Below are positions 27,455 to 36,805 of a stretch of DNA of 64,000 bases, piece by piece. The notes beneath the pieces are model-generated. The model saw nothing but the letters and a program-made list of their open reading frames with translations. It was not told the origin of the DNA and searched no databases. Position numbers and translations under genes: made by a program. Positions within the stretch are counted from its first letter, which is position 1. The number at the start of each line of letters is the position of its first letter. The stretch comes from an uncultured Veillonellaceae bacterium (GTDB lineage Bacteria > Bacillota > Negativicutes > Veillonellales > Veillonellaceae), in contig CAMBIX010000008.1 of the NCBI GenBank assembly GCA_945867815.1, positions 1 to 64,000 on the forward strand, in the 5' to 3' direction.

Positions 27455-28717
27455 ATGAGTGAATTACGTATAGGGCGGACACATAAACGATTAAGCCGGT
27501 TCATTGTTATTATGCTATGGCTAGTTGCTTTTTGTATGCCTTTAAATCCATTCGTAGGTGATGCGTGTTTAGCTGTCGGTTTGATTGCTGGCTTAGTTGA
27601 TAGTATTTTATATCGATTTTTGTATAAGGGCTTTGGCCGTTTGCAATGGCTGGTCGTGGCTTTTATGGTATGGAGCTGTGTGTCTGTCTTGCTATCACCT
27701 AGGCCTATGGATACTTTTGCTAGTTGGTTCTATACTGTTGGCCTATATGGCAGTGTTTATTTTTTGATGTGGCGCTATATGAGGGATAGTGACAATCAGC
27801 GGTGGTTTATCCGACTGGTTATTGCTAGTGCTGGTCTTGTTTGTTTAGTTGGTTTTTATCAATACTTTCATATGCATGGGCTAGGACATATGACGGTGTG
27901 GGTCGATGAAGCCCAGTTCCCAGGTTTGAAACGACGTATGTTTTCTACCTTGCAGAATCCTAATCTGCTAGGTGCTTATTTATTGATGATTTTATCCTTT
28001 TTAGGGGTTATGGTTCTAGAAAAATGGCGTATTCATGAGAATAAGAAAGCCTTGTTAGGTCTATTGGTGGCGGCTTTGTTCTTGGTGTGTATGGTCTTGA
28101 CTTATTCTCGAGGTATTTGGCTTAGCTTTTTTGCTGTTGTTGCCTTTTGGGGCTTCTTTGTTGATAAACGAGTATTGCCGGCCTTGTTAGTTGTGCCGGT
28201 TTTGTTATTTTTCTATCATGGAGAAGTTGCTGCTAGGTTATGGTCCTTATTTGATACACAGGATACGTCCGTCTTGCTTAGGTGGGCCTTGTGGGACAGT
28301 ACGACCTATATGATTGCCGATCATCCTGTATTTGGTATTGGGTGGGATGCTTTTTGGTTTGTCTATCCTAAATATAACTATTTTATTCAGACGTCAGGCG
28401 TTATTATATTTCATGCTCATAATATGTATTTGAATATGCTGGCGGAAGTCGGTATACCAGGTGCTTTCTTTTACTTTGCTGCCATTGTTGGTCACGGTAT
28501 CGCTTCTTGGCGAAGTCGGATAGCTAAGACGAGTTTTTTAGTAAAATATGGTATAAGTGCTGTTTTACTAGGTATTCTAATTAGTGGTATAACTGATTAC
28601 GATTTATTTAGTCATCAAGTCTCTATTGTATTTTGGCAGCTCCTAGGATGGAGTGCGGCCCTCATGGCATCGGCTGAGTCTGTTTATCAAAAAGATAACC
28701 TAAAAGGTAATCAATAA
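27455..28717 (+). CDS. O-antigen ligase family membrane protein
   Basis: Polytopic inner-membrane protein of 420 residues with about ten to twelve helices and a large loop, the layout of WaaL/Wzy-C proteins. The conserved WaaL-type motif is FHAHNMYLNMLAEVGIPG, with H320 and H322 in the periplasmic loop. LTYSRGIWLS near residue 213 is the second family signature. In a diderm Firmicute it could ligate O-antigen to lipid A-core or polymerise another surface glycan; the sequence does not decide. It is the last gene of the valS-folC run, closed by the terminator at 28763-28798. Confidence 0.88.
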   Translation: MSELRIGRTHKRLSRFIVIMLWLVAFCMPLNPFVGDACLAVGLIAGLVDSILYRFLYKGFGRLQWLVVAFMVWSCVSVLLSPRPMDTFASWFYTVGLYGSVYFLMWRYMRDSDNQRWFIRLVIASAGLVCLVGFYQYFHMHGLGHMTVWVDEAQFPGLKRRMFSTLQNPNLLGAYLLMILSFLGVMVLEKWRIHENKKALLGLLVAALFLVCMVLTYSRGIWLSFFAVVAFWGFFVDKRVLPALLVVPVLLFFYHGEVAARLWSLFDTQDTSVLLRWALWDSTTYMIADHPVFGIGWDAFWFVYPKYNYFIQTSGVIIFHAHNMYLNMLAEVGIPGAFFYFAAIVGHGIASWRSRIAKTSFLVKYGISAVLLGILISGITDYDLFSHQVSIVFWQLLGWSAALMASAESVYQKDNLKGNQ

Positions 28718-28762
28718 GACTTGGTTTAATCAACTGAATATAGATTATTATTAAAAATAACT

Positions 28763-28800
28763 AATAACCTCTATGCTAATGACGCATAGAGGTTATTTTA
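28763..28800 (+). terminator. Intrinsic terminator after the O-antigen-ligase-type gene
   Basis: AATAACCTCTATG (28763-28775) pairs with CATAGAGGTTATT (28785-28797), followed by TTA. It can work in both directions. Confidence 0.88.
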
Positions 28801-28832
28801 CATTCGTATATATTGCAAATTGGTCATATAGT

Positions 28833-28861
28833 TTGACTTTGCTGTAAAATTCTCATAGTAT
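28833..28861 (+). promoter_or_regulatory. Candidate promoter for the CoA-transferase gene
   Basis: TTGACT (28833-28838) and TAGTAT (28856-28861) are spaced by 17 bp. If used, it would give a leader of about 200 nt that contains the inverted repeat at 29025-29044. Confidence 0.5.
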
Positions 28862-29024
28862 AAACGTAGTTTGATGTATATTACACCAATAAATACATTT
28901 AAAATATTAAATGTATTGCTAGTTTGAACAATTTAAATATGTCGATATATCGTAATTTTTTCTAATGAAAAAAGAGGATTTAGAGGTTTTATGTCGAATA
29001 TATAAATTGTTGGAAAAGTGTAAT

Positions 29025-29044
29025 AAATGACAAAATTGTCATTT
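29025..29044. promoter_or_regulatory. Perfect 9-2-9 inverted repeat, candidate operator
   Basis: AAATGACAA and TTGTCATTT flank a 2-bp AA spacer, and the outer flanks GTGTAA and TACAC extend the symmetry imperfectly. It ends 27 bp before the CoA-transferase ATG. Its size fits a dimeric repressor site; a short RNA hairpin in the leader is the alternative. No regulator gene is adjacent. Confidence 0.55.
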
Positions 29045-29071
29045 ACACGTTTTTAAGGGAGATGGTTAGTA

Positions 29072-30574
29072 ATGATTAACATCGACGATCGAGTTATGGG
29101 AGAAGCGCTAAAGGCTAAAATTACGACAGCCGAAAAAGCTGCTGAACTCATTAATCCGGGAGATAAAGTCGGCGTCAGCGGATTTACTCCTTCTGGATAC
29201 CCGAAAGCCGTTCCTTTGGCATTAGCTAAACGGATGGAAAGCAATCCTTTCCAAATTGACTTGTTTACTGGTGCCTCTGTTGGTGATGAATTAGATGGTG
29301 CGTTAACTCGTGTAAACGGGATTCGTAACCGCTATCCATATCAGACCAACAAAGACTTACGGAAGTCTATTAATGATGGTAAAGTGCATTATAATGACGT
29401 TCATTTGAGTCATTTAGCACAACAAATTCGTTATGGCTTCTTTGGCGATATTGATATCGCTATCGTAGAAGCAGCCTGCATCAATGCAGATGGCGGGATT
29501 GTTCCAACTACATCTGTTGGTTGTACGCCAACCTACATTAGCCAGGCTAAGAAAGTTATCGTAGAAGTCAATGTAAGTCAGCCGCTAAGCTTAGCTGGCA
29601 TGCATGATATTTACGAACCATTGGATCCACCACACCGTCAACCAATTCCTTTGGTTACACCTGGTGACCGTATTGGTACAACTTACATTCCATGCGATCC
29701 AGAAAAGATCGTAGCAATTGTACCTTGTGACATTACGGATAAGACTCGTCCATTGGCACCAATCGATGAAGATGCTCATAATATGAGCTTGCATTTGATT
29801 GAATTCTTCGAAAATGAAATTAAACATGGTCGTTTGCCTAAGAACTTATTGCCATTACAATCTGGTGTTGGTTCTGTAGCTAACGCTGTTATCAGTGGTT
29901 TGGCACAAGGTCCATTTAAAGACTTGTCCATCTATACGGAAGTTATCCAAGATGGTATGTTTGATTTGATTGATGCTGGTAAAGTAACGGTTTGCTCCGG
30001 TACGGCTTTATCGCCATCTCCTGATGGATTAAAACGTTTCTATAATAATGTAGATGAATATCGTAAGAAGATTATTCTTCGTCCACAGGAAATCTCCAAT
30101 AACCCAGGATTAGCACGCCGCTTAGGTGTTATTGCTATGAATACGGCTATTGAATTTGATATCTTTGGTAATGTTAACTCTACACATATCGTAGGCAGCA
30201 AGATGATGAATGGTATAGGTGGTTCTGGCGATTTCGCTCGTAACGCTTATATTTCTATTTTCTGTACTAACTCTGTTGCCAAAAATGGAGATATTAGCTC
30301 CATTGTTCCTTTCTGTTCACATATCGATCATACAGAACATGATGTATTGGTATTCTGTACAGAACGGGGCGTGGCTGATGTTCGTGGATTAGACCCAATT
30401 GAACGGGCTCGCGTTATTATTAAGAATTGCGCACATCCAGATTATCAACCAATGTTAGAAGATTACCTAGAAAGAGCTATTGTAGCAACAAAACATGCCC
30501 ATACACCAATTTTGTTGGACGAAGCACTTTCTTGGCATAAACGCTTCCAGGAAACTGGCAGCATGAAAAAGTAA
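29072..30574 (+). CDS. Succinate/propionyl-CoA:acid CoA-transferase (Ach1/Cat1/ScpC family)
   Basis: Moves CoA between acids, here most likely from propionyl-CoA to succinate, which feeds succinyl-CoA to the mutase next door. It is a class I CoA-transferase of 500 residues. The catalytic glutamate is read as E290 in IYTEVIQDG. The N-terminal VGVSGFTPSGYPKAVP and the late stretch GSGDFARNAY are family signatures. Acetyl-CoA:succinate activity is the main alternative. It is the first gene of the pathway cluster, preceded by the inverted repeat at 29025-29044, and the mutase gene follows after 31 bp. Confidence 0.9.
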   Translation: MINIDDRVMGEALKAKITTAEKAAELINPGDKVGVSGFTPSGYPKAVPLALAKRMESNPFQIDLFTGASVGDELDGALTRVNGIRNRYPYQTNKDLRKSINDGKVHYNDVHLSHLAQQIRYGFFGDIDIAIVEAACINADGGIVPTTSVGCTPTYISQAKKVIVEVNVSQPLSLAGMHDIYEPLDPPHRQPIPLVTPGDRIGTTYIPCDPEKIVAIVPCDITDKTRPLAPIDEDAHNMSLHLIEFFENEIKHGRLPKNLLPLQSGVGSVANAVISGLAQGPFKDLSIYTEVIQDGMFDLIDAGKVTVCSGTALSPSPDGLKRFYNNVDEYRKKIILRPQEISNNPGLARRLGVIAMNTAIEFDIFGNVNSTHIVGSKMMNGIGGSGDFARNAYISIFCTNSVAKNGDISSIVPFCSHIDHTEHDVLVFCTERGVADVRGLDPIERARVIIKNCAHPDYQPMLEDYLERAIVATKHAHTPILLDEALSWHKRFQETGSMKK

Positions 30575-30605
30575 TTCTACTTTTTTTAGGAGGATGATGT
30601 AAATC

Positions 30606-32252
30606 ATGGCTAATGACAGCTTAAAGAACAAACTTGCTGAATACGAAGCAGTTTGCGAAAAAACAATCGCTAAATTCCCAGAACGTAAAAATCTTGCACA
30701 TAAACGTTTATATACGCCGCTTGATTTAGAAGGCTTTGATTATGAAAAAGATTTAGGCTTCCCTGGTGAATATCCTTATACACGTGGTGTACAGCCTACT
30801 ATGTATCGTAGCCGTTTCTGGACTATGCGTATGTATGCTGGTTTCTCTACAGCAGAAGAATCTAACAAACGGTATCGTTACCTAATCGAATCTGGTGCTA
30901 CTGGTTTAAGTTGCGCATTCGACTTACCAACACAGATTGGTTATGACTCCGATGATGCTATGGCTGAAGGCGAAGTTGGTAAAGTAGGGGTTGCTATTGA
31001 CTCCTTGGCAGATATGGAAATCTTGTTCAAAGGTATCGACCTTGGCAAAGTATCTACTTCCATGACAATCAATGCACCAGCTTCTATCTTATTAGCTATG
31101 TACATTGCTGTTGGTGAAAAACAAGGTGTTCCTTCCACAGAATTACGTGGTACGATTCAGAATGATATTTTGAAAGAATATGCCGCTCGTGGTACTTACA
31201 TCTTCCCTCCAAAACCATCTATGCGTTTGATTACTAATATTTTTGAATATTGCTCTCAGAACGTTCCAAAATGGAATACAATTTCTATTTCTGGTTACCA
31301 TATTCGTGAAGCTGGTTCCACAGCTGCACAGGAAATTGCTTTCACAATTGCTGATGGTATTGCTTACGTAGAAGCTGCTTTGAAAGCTGGTCTTGACGTT
31401 GATACATTCGCTGGTCGTTTATCCTTCTTCTGGAATGCTCATAACAATGTATTAGAAGAAGTTGCTAAGTTCCGTGCATCTCGTCGTTTATGGGCTAACA
31501 TCATGAAAGATCGTTTTGGTGCTAAAAACCCTAAGTCCATGAAACTTCGTTTCCATACACAGACAGCTGGTTCCATGTTGACTGCACAACAAGTTGATAA
31601 CAACATCGTTCGTGTAGCATTACAGACAGCTGCTGCTGTAATGGGTGGTACGCAGTCCTTGCATACTAACTCTCGTGATGAAGCGTTGGCATTGCCTACA
31701 GAAGCTTCCGTACAGGTTGCTCTTCGTACACAGCAGATTGTTGCTTACGAATCTGGCTTAGCTGATGTTGTTGACCCATTGGGCGGTTCTTACTATGTAG
31801 AAGCTATGACAAATGCTTTGTATGATGAAGCTATGACATACATCAAGAAGATTGATGAAATGGGCGGCGCTGTTGAAGCTATTGAAAAAGGCTACATCCA
31901 GAAAGAAATTCAGGATTCTGCTTATAAATGGCAGATGGAAGTTGAATCTGGCTTACGCACAATCGTTGGCGTTAACAAATTCCAGGTTGAAGAACCACCA
32001 GTTAAAGGTTTGTTGAAGATTGACAACTCTGTTGGTGTTAAGCAAGCTAAGAAGACGCAAGAAGTTCGTGCTAACCGTGATCAGGCCGCTGTTGATGCTG
32101 CATTGAAAGCATTAAAAGCTGGTGCACAGGACGAAAATGTTAACTTGATGCCTTTAATCCTTGATGCTGTTCGTACTTACGCTACATTAGGTGAAATTTG
32201 TAACGTATTGCGCGAAGTATTCGGCGAATACAAAGCTCATTCCACTCTTTAA
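30606..32252 (+). CDS. mcmA1: Methylmalonyl-CoA mutase, catalytic (large) subunit
   Basis: TIM-barrel catalytic part of the B12-dependent mutase that interconverts succinyl-CoA and (R)-methylmalonyl-CoA, 548 residues. The signature [18 protein letters not shown] (near 57-74), the CoA-channel segment [16 protein letters not shown], and the late [20 protein letters not shown] are all clear. It ends before any cobalamin-binding domain; that domain is encoded separately 46 bp downstream, the split arrangement known from archaea and several anaerobes. It has a strong AGGAGG ribosome site. Confidence 0.95.
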   Translation: MANDSLKNKLAEYEAVCEKTIAKFPERKNLAHKRLYTPLDLEGFDYEKDLGFPGEYPYTRGVQPTMYRSRFWTMRMYAGFSTAEESNKRYRYLIESGATGLSCAFDLPTQIGYDSDDAMAEGEVGKVGVAIDSLADMEILFKGIDLGKVSTSMTINAPASILLAMYIAVGEKQGVPSTELRGTIQNDILKEYAARGTYIFPPKPSMRLITNIFEYCSQNVPKWNTISISGYHIREAGSTAAQEIAFTIADGIAYVEAALKAGLDVDTFAGRLSFFWNAHNNVLEEVAKFRASRRLWANIMKDRFGAKNPKSMKLRFHTQTAGSMLTAQQVDNNIVRVALQTAAAVMGGTQSLHTNSRDEALALPTEASVQVALRTQQIVAYESGLADVVDPLGGSYYVEAMTNALYDEAMTYIKKIDEMGGAVEAIEKGYIQKEIQDSAYKWQMEVESGLRTIVGVNKFQVEEPPVKGLLKIDNSVGVKQAKKTQEVRANRDQAAVDAALKALKAGAQDENVNLMPLILDAVRTYATLGEICNVLREVFGEYKAHSTL

Positions 32253-32298
32253 TTTGTGGTCATTCCACTAGGAAGCATAGTTCGGAGGTAATTTAATC

Positions 32299-32694
32299 AT
32301 GGCAGAAAAACGTATCAGAGTATTAGTAGCAAAACCAGGTCTTGATGGTCATGACCGTGGTGCAAAAGTTGTTGCACGTGCACTTCGCGATGCAGGTTTC
32401 GAAGTAATTTATACAGGTCTTCGTCAGACGCCAGAACAGATTGTAGAAGCTGCTCTTCAAGAAGACGTTAATGTTGTTGCATTGAGCTTATTGTCTGGTG
32501 CACACAACACTTTATTCCCTAAAATCGTTGACATGCTTCATGAAAAAGGTATGAATGACGTTTTAGTTATCGGTGGCGGTGTAATTCCTGATGCTGATAT
32601 CCCTGGCTTGGAAAAAGCTGGTATCGCAGCTGTATTTACTCCTGGTACTCCGACTAGCGATGTTGTTGACTTCATCAAGAAGAATGTAAAATAA
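32299..32694 (+). CDS. mcmA2: Methylmalonyl-CoA mutase, cobalamin-binding (small) subunit
   Basis: Stand-alone B12-binding domain of 131 residues that completes the mutase. The base-off/His-on motif DxHxxG is D16, H18 and G21 in [16 protein letters not shown] near 58 and the glycine pair in VIGGGVIPD near 91 complete the cobalamin pocket. A strong terminator-like hairpin at 32705-32735 follows directly, so its transcript can be made in excess of downstream genes. Confidence 0.95.
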   Translation: MAEKRIRVLVAKPGLDGHDRGAKVVARALRDAGFEVIYTGLRQTPEQIVEAALQEDVNVVALSLLSGAHNTLFPKIVDMLHEKGMNDVLVIGGGVIPDADIPGLEKAGIAAVFTPGTPTSDVVDFIKKNVK

Positions 32695-32704
32695 AGGTTG
32701 ACGG

Positions 32705-32735
32705 CGGACCCGGAAGTCGTTCCGGGTCCGTTTTT
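32705..32735 (+). terminator. Strong hairpin terminator/attenuator between mutase and meaB
   Basis: CGGACCCGGAA (32705-32715) pairs perfectly with 32720-32730 across a GTCG loop, followed by TTTTT. It sits only 22 bp before the meaB start in an otherwise continuous pathway cluster, so partial termination is likely. Confidence 0.92.
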
Positions 32736-32756
32736 CACTTAAAGGCGGTGTAACCA

Positions 32757-33698
32757 ATGGATTTAGTCAAAGAATTATTAAATGGTTCCAGACTGGCCCT
32801 GGCACGTGCGATTACAGCAGTAGAAAGCGAATACGATGAAGCGATTGATATTATGAAAGCGATCTATCCTAAAACAGGACGAGCTCGCATTTTAGGTATC
32901 ACGGGGGCACCAGGTGCTGGTAAGAGTACGCTAACAGATAAACTGGTTAAGCAGTACGTAAAGGCTGGAAAGAAAGTAGGTATCGTTGCTGTCGATCCAA
33001 CTAGTCCTTTCTCTGGTGGTGCTATTCTAGGTGATCGTATTCGTATGAATGATTTAGCAACTAATGAAAATGTATTTATACGTAGTATGGGTACGCGTGG
33101 CAGCTTAGGCGGCTTGTCTAAGAAGTCTTCCGACGTTGTTAAATTAATGGATGCCTTTGGTATGGATTTAATTATTATCGAAACTGTTGGTGTCGGACAA
33201 TCCGAAGTAGATATCGTAAAAAATGCAGATAGTACCTTGGTTGTGTTGGTTCCAGGCTTAGGTGATGACATCCAGGCTATTAAGGCTGGGATTTTGGAAA
33301 TCGGCGATGTATTTGCTATTAATAAGGCCGATCGTGATGGCTGCGATAAGTTAAACGTTGAAATCGAAATGATGTTAGATTTGGATTCACGTAAATTGGC
33401 ATGGCGGCCACCGATTAAACGAACCATTGCTAGTCAAGACGTTGGTGTTGAAGAGTTAGTGGAATCGTTAGATGACCATTTTGAATATTTGGAAGATAGT
33501 GGTGAATTACAAAAACGGCGTGCAGAACGTACTCGTGATGAAATCATTGCTATGATCAATGAACAAATTGGTCGATACATTGCAGATAAGATTGTAAGTA
33601 GTGATTCTTTTGCAGAACAAGTAGAGGCTGTTAACCGTCGTGAAAGTGATCCATATTCAGTTGTATTTAATGTAACAGATAAGGTATTGAAGGCGTAA
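32757..33698 (+). CDS. meaB: Methylmalonyl-CoA mutase-associated GTPase MeaB
   Basis: G3E-family P-loop GTPase that loads adenosylcobalamin into the mutase and protects it from inactivation, 313 residues. Walker A is GAPGAGKST (50-58). DPTSPFSGGAILGDRIRM near 82 is the MeaB/ArgK signature, IIETVGVGQSE is the G3 region, and NKADRDG is the guanine-specificity motif. It lies directly after its target enzyme, behind an attenuator hairpin. A GGCGG-like ribosome site precedes the ATG. Confidence 0.95.
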   Translation: MDLVKELLNGSRLALARAITAVESEYDEAIDIMKAIYPKTGRARILGITGAPGAGKSTLTDKLVKQYVKAGKKVGIVAVDPTSPFSGGAILGDRIRMNDLATNENVFIRSMGTRGSLGGLSKKSSDVVKLMDAFGMDLIIIETVGVGQSEVDIVKNADSTLVVLVPGLGDDIQAIKAGILEIGDVFAINKADRDGCDKLNVEIEMMLDLDSRKLAWRPPIKRTIASQDVGVEELVESLDDHFEYLEDSGELQKRRAERTRDEIIAMINEQIGRYIADKIVSSDSFAEQVEAVNRRESDPYSVVFNVTDKVLKA

Positions 33699-33732
33699 GG
33701 CTAATAGTTTTAGTAAAAAGGAGATCTTAATT

Positions 33733-34155
33733 ATGGCATTCAAAGTATTACAAGTGGACCATGTTGGTATTGGTGTTAAAGACTTACAAGAAACTAAAAA
33801 ATTCTATTCCGAACAGTTAGGCATTAAACATCTTCCAGAGGACGAAGTTGTCGAAGAACAGAAAGTAAAAGTATCTTTCTTCCCATGCGGTGATGCAGAA
33901 TTGGAATTCTTGGAAACAACAACACCAGATGGCCCTATTGGCAAATTCATTGAAAAGAATAACGGCCGTAATGGTATTCAGCACGTAGCTCTTCGTGTAG
34001 ATAACATTGAAAATGCTATTGCTGATTTGATGGCTAAAGGTGTTCGTATGATTGATGAAAAACCTCGTTATGGTGCAGGTGGATCCTCTATTGCTTTCGT
34101 ACATCCAAAAGCAACTGGTGGCGTTCTTCTTGAACTTTGTCAGCGTATGAAGTAA
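33733..34155 (+). CDS. mce: Methylmalonyl-CoA epimerase
   Basis: Interconverts the (R) and (S) epimers of methylmalonyl-CoA, linking the mutase product to the decarboxylase substrate, 140 residues. It belongs to the glyoxalase/VOC fold; metal ligand candidates are H10 (VDHVGIGVKD), H84-type (IQHVALRVDN) and the late glutamate in VLLELCQ. It has an AAAGGAGATC ribosome site and lies between meaB and mmdA. Confidence 0.95.
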   Translation: MAFKVLQVDHVGIGVKDLQETKKFYSEQLGIKHLPEDEVVEEQKVKVSFFPCGDAELEFLETTTPDGPIGKFIEKNNGRNGIQHVALRVDNIENAIADLMAKGVRMIDEKPRYGAGGSSIAFVHPKATGGVLLELCQRMK

Positions 34156-34192
34156 AATTTATGTGTGACATAACTTTAATGGAGGTGTAAGA

Positions 34193-35722
34193 ATGGCAAC
34201 AGTTCAGGAAAAAATTGAATTATTGCACAAAAAACTTGCCGTTGTTAAAATGGGCGGTGGCGAAAAACGTATCGCTAAACAACACAGCAAGGGTAAGATG
34301 ACGGCACGGGAACGTATCGCAAAATTATTTGATGAAAATAGTTTTGTTGAAATCGACCAGTTCGTAAAACATCGTTGTGTAAACTTTGGTCAGGAAAAGA
34401 AAGAACTTCCTGGCGAAGGCGTTGTAACTGGTTACGGTACAATTAATGGCCGGCTAGTTTATGCATTTGCTCAAGATTTTACTGTTGAAGGTGGTTCCTT
34501 AGGTGAAATGCATGCCGCTAAAATTGTAAAAGTACAACGTTTGGCTATGAAAATGGGTGCGCCAATCATTGGTATCAATGACTCCGGCGGGGCTCGTATT
34601 CAGGAAGCCGTTGATGCATTAGCTGGTTATGGTAAGATTTTCTTTGAAAACACAAGTGCATCCGGTGTTATTCCACAGATTTCTGTTATTATGGGACCAT
34701 GTGCCGGCGGTGCTGTATATTCTCCAGCATTGACTGACTTCATTTACATGGTTAAGAACACATCCCAAATGTTCATTACTGGTCCAGCCGTTATTAAATC
34801 TGTAACAGCTGAAGAAGTAACAGCTGAAGCTTTGGGTGGTGCTATGGCTCATAACAGCGTATCTGGTGTAGCTCATTTCGCTGCTGAAAACGAAGATGAT
34901 TGCTTGGAACAGATTCGTTACTTGTTAAGTTTCTTGCCTAGCAATAACATGGAAGATGCGCCAATTGTTGATACAGGTGATGATCCAAGCCGTGAAGATG
35001 AAGGCTTGAATACATTATTACCAGATAACAGTAATATGCCTTATGATATGTATGATGTTATTCGTGCTACAGTAGATAATGGTGAATACTATGAAGTACA
35101 GCCATTCTATGCACAGAATATCATTACATGCTTTGCTCGTTTTGATGGTCAGAGCGTAGGTATTATTGCTAACCAACCACGCGTAATGGCAGGTTGCCTT
35201 GATATTAATGCATCGGATAAATCTTCTCGTTTCATCCGTTTCTGTGATGCTTTTAATATTCCTATCGTTAACTTTGTTGACGTACCAGGTTTCTTGCCAG
35301 GCACCAATCAGGAATGGGGCGGCATTATTCGTCATGGTGCGAAGATGTTATATGCTTATTCTGAAGCAAGTGTACCTAAGGTTACGGTTATTACTCGTAA
35401 AGCTTATGGTGGATCTTATTTGGCTATGTGTTCTCAGGACTTGGGTGCTGACCAGGTATTTGCTTGGCCTACAGCTGAAATCGCTGTAATGGGACCTGCT
35501 GGTGCTGCTAACATCATCTTTAAACGTGATCCGGATAAAGAAGAAAAGACAGCTAAATACGTAGAAGAATTCGCAACGCCTTATAAAGCTGCTGAACGCG
35601 GTTTCGTTGACATTGTTATCGAACCAAAACAGACTCGTCCAGCTATTATCAATGCTTTAGCTACATTAGCAAGCAAACGCGAAGCTCGTCCAGCTAAAAA
35701 ACATGGCAATATTCCATTATAA
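34193..35722 (+). CDS. mmdA: Methylmalonyl-CoA decarboxylase alpha subunit (carboxyltransferase)
   Basis: Cytoplasmic carboxyltransferase that moves the carboxyl group of (S)-methylmalonyl-CoA onto the biotin of MmdC, 509 residues. It has the two crotonase-like domains of acyl-CoA carboxyltransferases: GGARIQEAVDALAGYG and GPCAGGAVYSPALTDF in the first, VPGFLPGTNQEWGGIIRHGAKMLYA in the second. The C-terminus is shorter than in OadA because biotin is on a separate subunit. It is the first gene of the mmdADECB operon, with a GGAGGTG ribosome site. Confidence 0.95.
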   Translation: MATVQEKIELLHKKLAVVKMGGGEKRIAKQHSKGKMTARERIAKLFDENSFVEIDQFVKHRCVNFGQEKKELPGEGVVTGYGTINGRLVYAFAQDFTVEGGSLGEMHAAKIVKVQRLAMKMGAPIIGINDSGGARIQEAVDALAGYGKIFFENTSASGVIPQISVIMGPCAGGAVYSPALTDFIYMVKNTSQMFITGPAVIKSVTAEEVTAEALGGAMAHNSVSGVAHFAAENEDDCLEQIRYLLSFLPSNNMEDAPIVDTGDDPSREDEGLNTLLPDNSNMPYDMYDVIRATVDNGEYYEVQPFYAQNIITCFARFDGQSVGIIANQPRVMAGCLDINASDKSSRFIRFCDAFNIPIVNFVDVPGFLPGTNQEWGGIIRHGAKMLYAYSEASVPKVTVITRKAYGGSYLAMCSQDLGADQVFAWPTAEIAVMGPAGAANIIFKRDPDKEEKTAKYVEEFATPYKAAERGFVDIVIEPKQTRPAIINALATLASKREARPAKKHGNIPL

Positions 35723-35768
35723 TTGATTCGTTTAATGGTTAGACGGTTATGTTATAAGGGGTAAAAGA

Positions 35769-36122
35769 ATGAGCGGACATGTAGTAACTACAAATCCTTG
35801 GCTGGTTATGTTAATCAACATGACAATTGTATTTGGTGTCCTGATTTGCTTAGGAATTTTAATGAAGATTATCTATTGGATTGATCCGACAAGAAAACGT
35901 TCACAAGCGAAGCCAGAAACAATAGGCCTAGAAAAAAAAAATGTACAAGTAACAACGCCTGAACCTAAGGCGGCTGCGAATAATGACGAGATTGTCGCTG
36001 TTATAACGGCTGCTATTGTTGCAGAAGGTTATTCATCAGATCAAATTGCTTCTATTCGCCCCCAGGTTAATCGGGCGTGGAAATTAGATGGTCGGATGGC
36101 TGGTAGAAATTATACGTTTTAG
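35769..36122 (+). CDS. mmdD: Methylmalonyl-CoA decarboxylase delta subunit
   Basis: Small membrane-anchored assembly subunit of 117 residues. One helix near the N-terminus (about residues 10-33, WLVMLINMTIVFGVLICLGIL) anchors it, a short charged linker follows, and residues about 72-113 form a compact conserved segment (AEGYSSDQIASIRPQVNRAWKLDGRMAGR). That segment is clearly paralogous to the whole of MmdE encoded next. It is thought to hold the alpha and gamma subunits to the membrane-embedded beta subunit. Comparable OadG proteins do this job in oxaloacetate decarboxylase. Confidence 0.92.
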   Translation: MSGHVVTTNPWLVMLINMTIVFGVLICLGILMKIIYWIDPTRKRSQAKPETIGLEKKNVQVTTPEPKAAANNDEIVAVITAAIVAEGYSSDQIASIRPQVNRAWKLDGRMAGRNYTF

Positions 36123-36133
36123 GAGGAGTTCCA

Positions 36134-36301
36134 ATGACTGAAAGTGCAAAAAGCGCAACAGGCAAAAGCAATGCAGACGTAGTCGCTGTTATTGTTGGTG
36201 CTATCGCAGCAATGGGATATTCATCTGATCAAATCGCTTGTATCCGTCCAAAAGTAAGTCAGAACTGGCGTTTTGAAGGTCGCTTACGCGGCCGTATATA
36301 A
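36134..36301 (+). CDS. mmdE: Methylmalonyl-CoA decarboxylase epsilon subunit
   Basis: A 55-residue gene, easy to miss because of its size, starting at an ATG with AGGAGG seven bases upstream and ending at TAA. The product (MTESAKSATG...) has no membrane helix. Its residues 15-55 align with the C-terminus of MmdD: GYSSDQIACIRPKVSQNW here against GYSSDQIASIRPQVNRAW there. The five-subunit Veillonella complex has an epsilon chain of this size and position, which stabilises the complex. It lies 11 bp after mmdD. Confidence 0.93.
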   Translation: MTESAKSATGKSNADVVAVIVGAIAAMGYSSDQIACIRPKVSQNWRFEGRLRGRI

Positions 36302-36377
36302 GATCAAGTTATTTGGTTTTATTATGCAATAAGTTTTTTTGAGCAAATATGAGTGATTTGTTTAGGAGGATTTTACA

Positions 36378-36758
36378 ATGAAAAAGTTCGAAGTAAAAGT
36401 AAACGGTAGTGTATATGAAGTAGAAGTTAACGAAGTTGGCGGTGCAGCTCCAGCAGCAGCAGCTCCAGCACCAAAGGCAGCTCCAGCTCCAGCACCTAAA
36501 GCAGCTCCAGCTCCAGCAGCTGCAGCAGCTCCAGTAGCAGCTGGCGCTCAGACAGTTAACTGTCCAATGCCTGGTAAAATTTTATCTGTTGCTGTATCTA
36601 ACGGCCAAGCAGTTAAAAAAGGCGACTTACTTTGCGTATTAGAAGCTATGAAAATGCAGAACGAAATCTATGCACCAGCTGATGCTACAGTAACTGACGT
36701 TCGTGTAGCTGCTAACCAGACAGTTAAAACTGGTGATGTATTAATCGTCCTTGGCTAA
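36378..36758 (+). CDS. mmdC: Methylmalonyl-CoA decarboxylase gamma subunit (biotin carrier)
   Basis: Biotin carboxyl carrier protein of 126 residues. The N-terminal 20 residues are followed by a flexible Ala/Pro/Lys linker (about 22-56) and a biotinyl domain. Biotin attaches to K92 in EAMKMQNE. The linker lets the carboxybiotin swing from the MmdA site to the MmdB channel. It has an AGGAGG ribosome site. The repetitive linker coding (GCTCCAGCACC-type repeats, 36441-36545) is prone to length change. Confidence 0.95.
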   Translation: MKKFEVKVNGSVYEVEVNEVGGAAPAAAAPAPKAAPAPAPKAAPAPAAAAAPVAAGAQTVNCPMPGKILSVAVSNGQAVKKGDLLCVLEAMKMQNEIYAPADATVTDVRVAANQTVKTGDVLIVLG

Positions 36759-36805
36759 TCCTTAGCATGATAGATTGCTAGTCATTTAGCGAAAGGAGTT
36801 CGTAC

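Larger units (their letters stand above)
28718..29071. other. Intergenic region upstream of the propionate-pathway genes
   Basis: This 354-bp gap has the terminator of the preceding operon, a candidate promoter at 28833-28861, an AT-rich leader and a perfect inverted repeat at 29025-29044 close to the next ribosome site. No coding region or known riboswitch fold is evident; I specifically see no cobalamin-riboswitch core. Confidence 0.75.

Noticed and set aside
28718-29071. Cobalamin riboswitch before the B12-dependent mutase locus
   Set aside because: I looked for the conserved core and B12-box sequence and saw none; the leader is AT-rich with only the 9-2-9 palindrome.
29591-29827. Minus-strand ORF in the CoA-transferase gene
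   Set aside because: Trp/Cys/Asn-rich translation typical of a shadow frame.
32864-33427. Long minus-strand ORF of 187 codons inside meaB
   Set aside because: It is a shadow frame of a well-conserved GTPase gene; its translation is Ser/Pro/Ile-rich with no domain or ribosome site.
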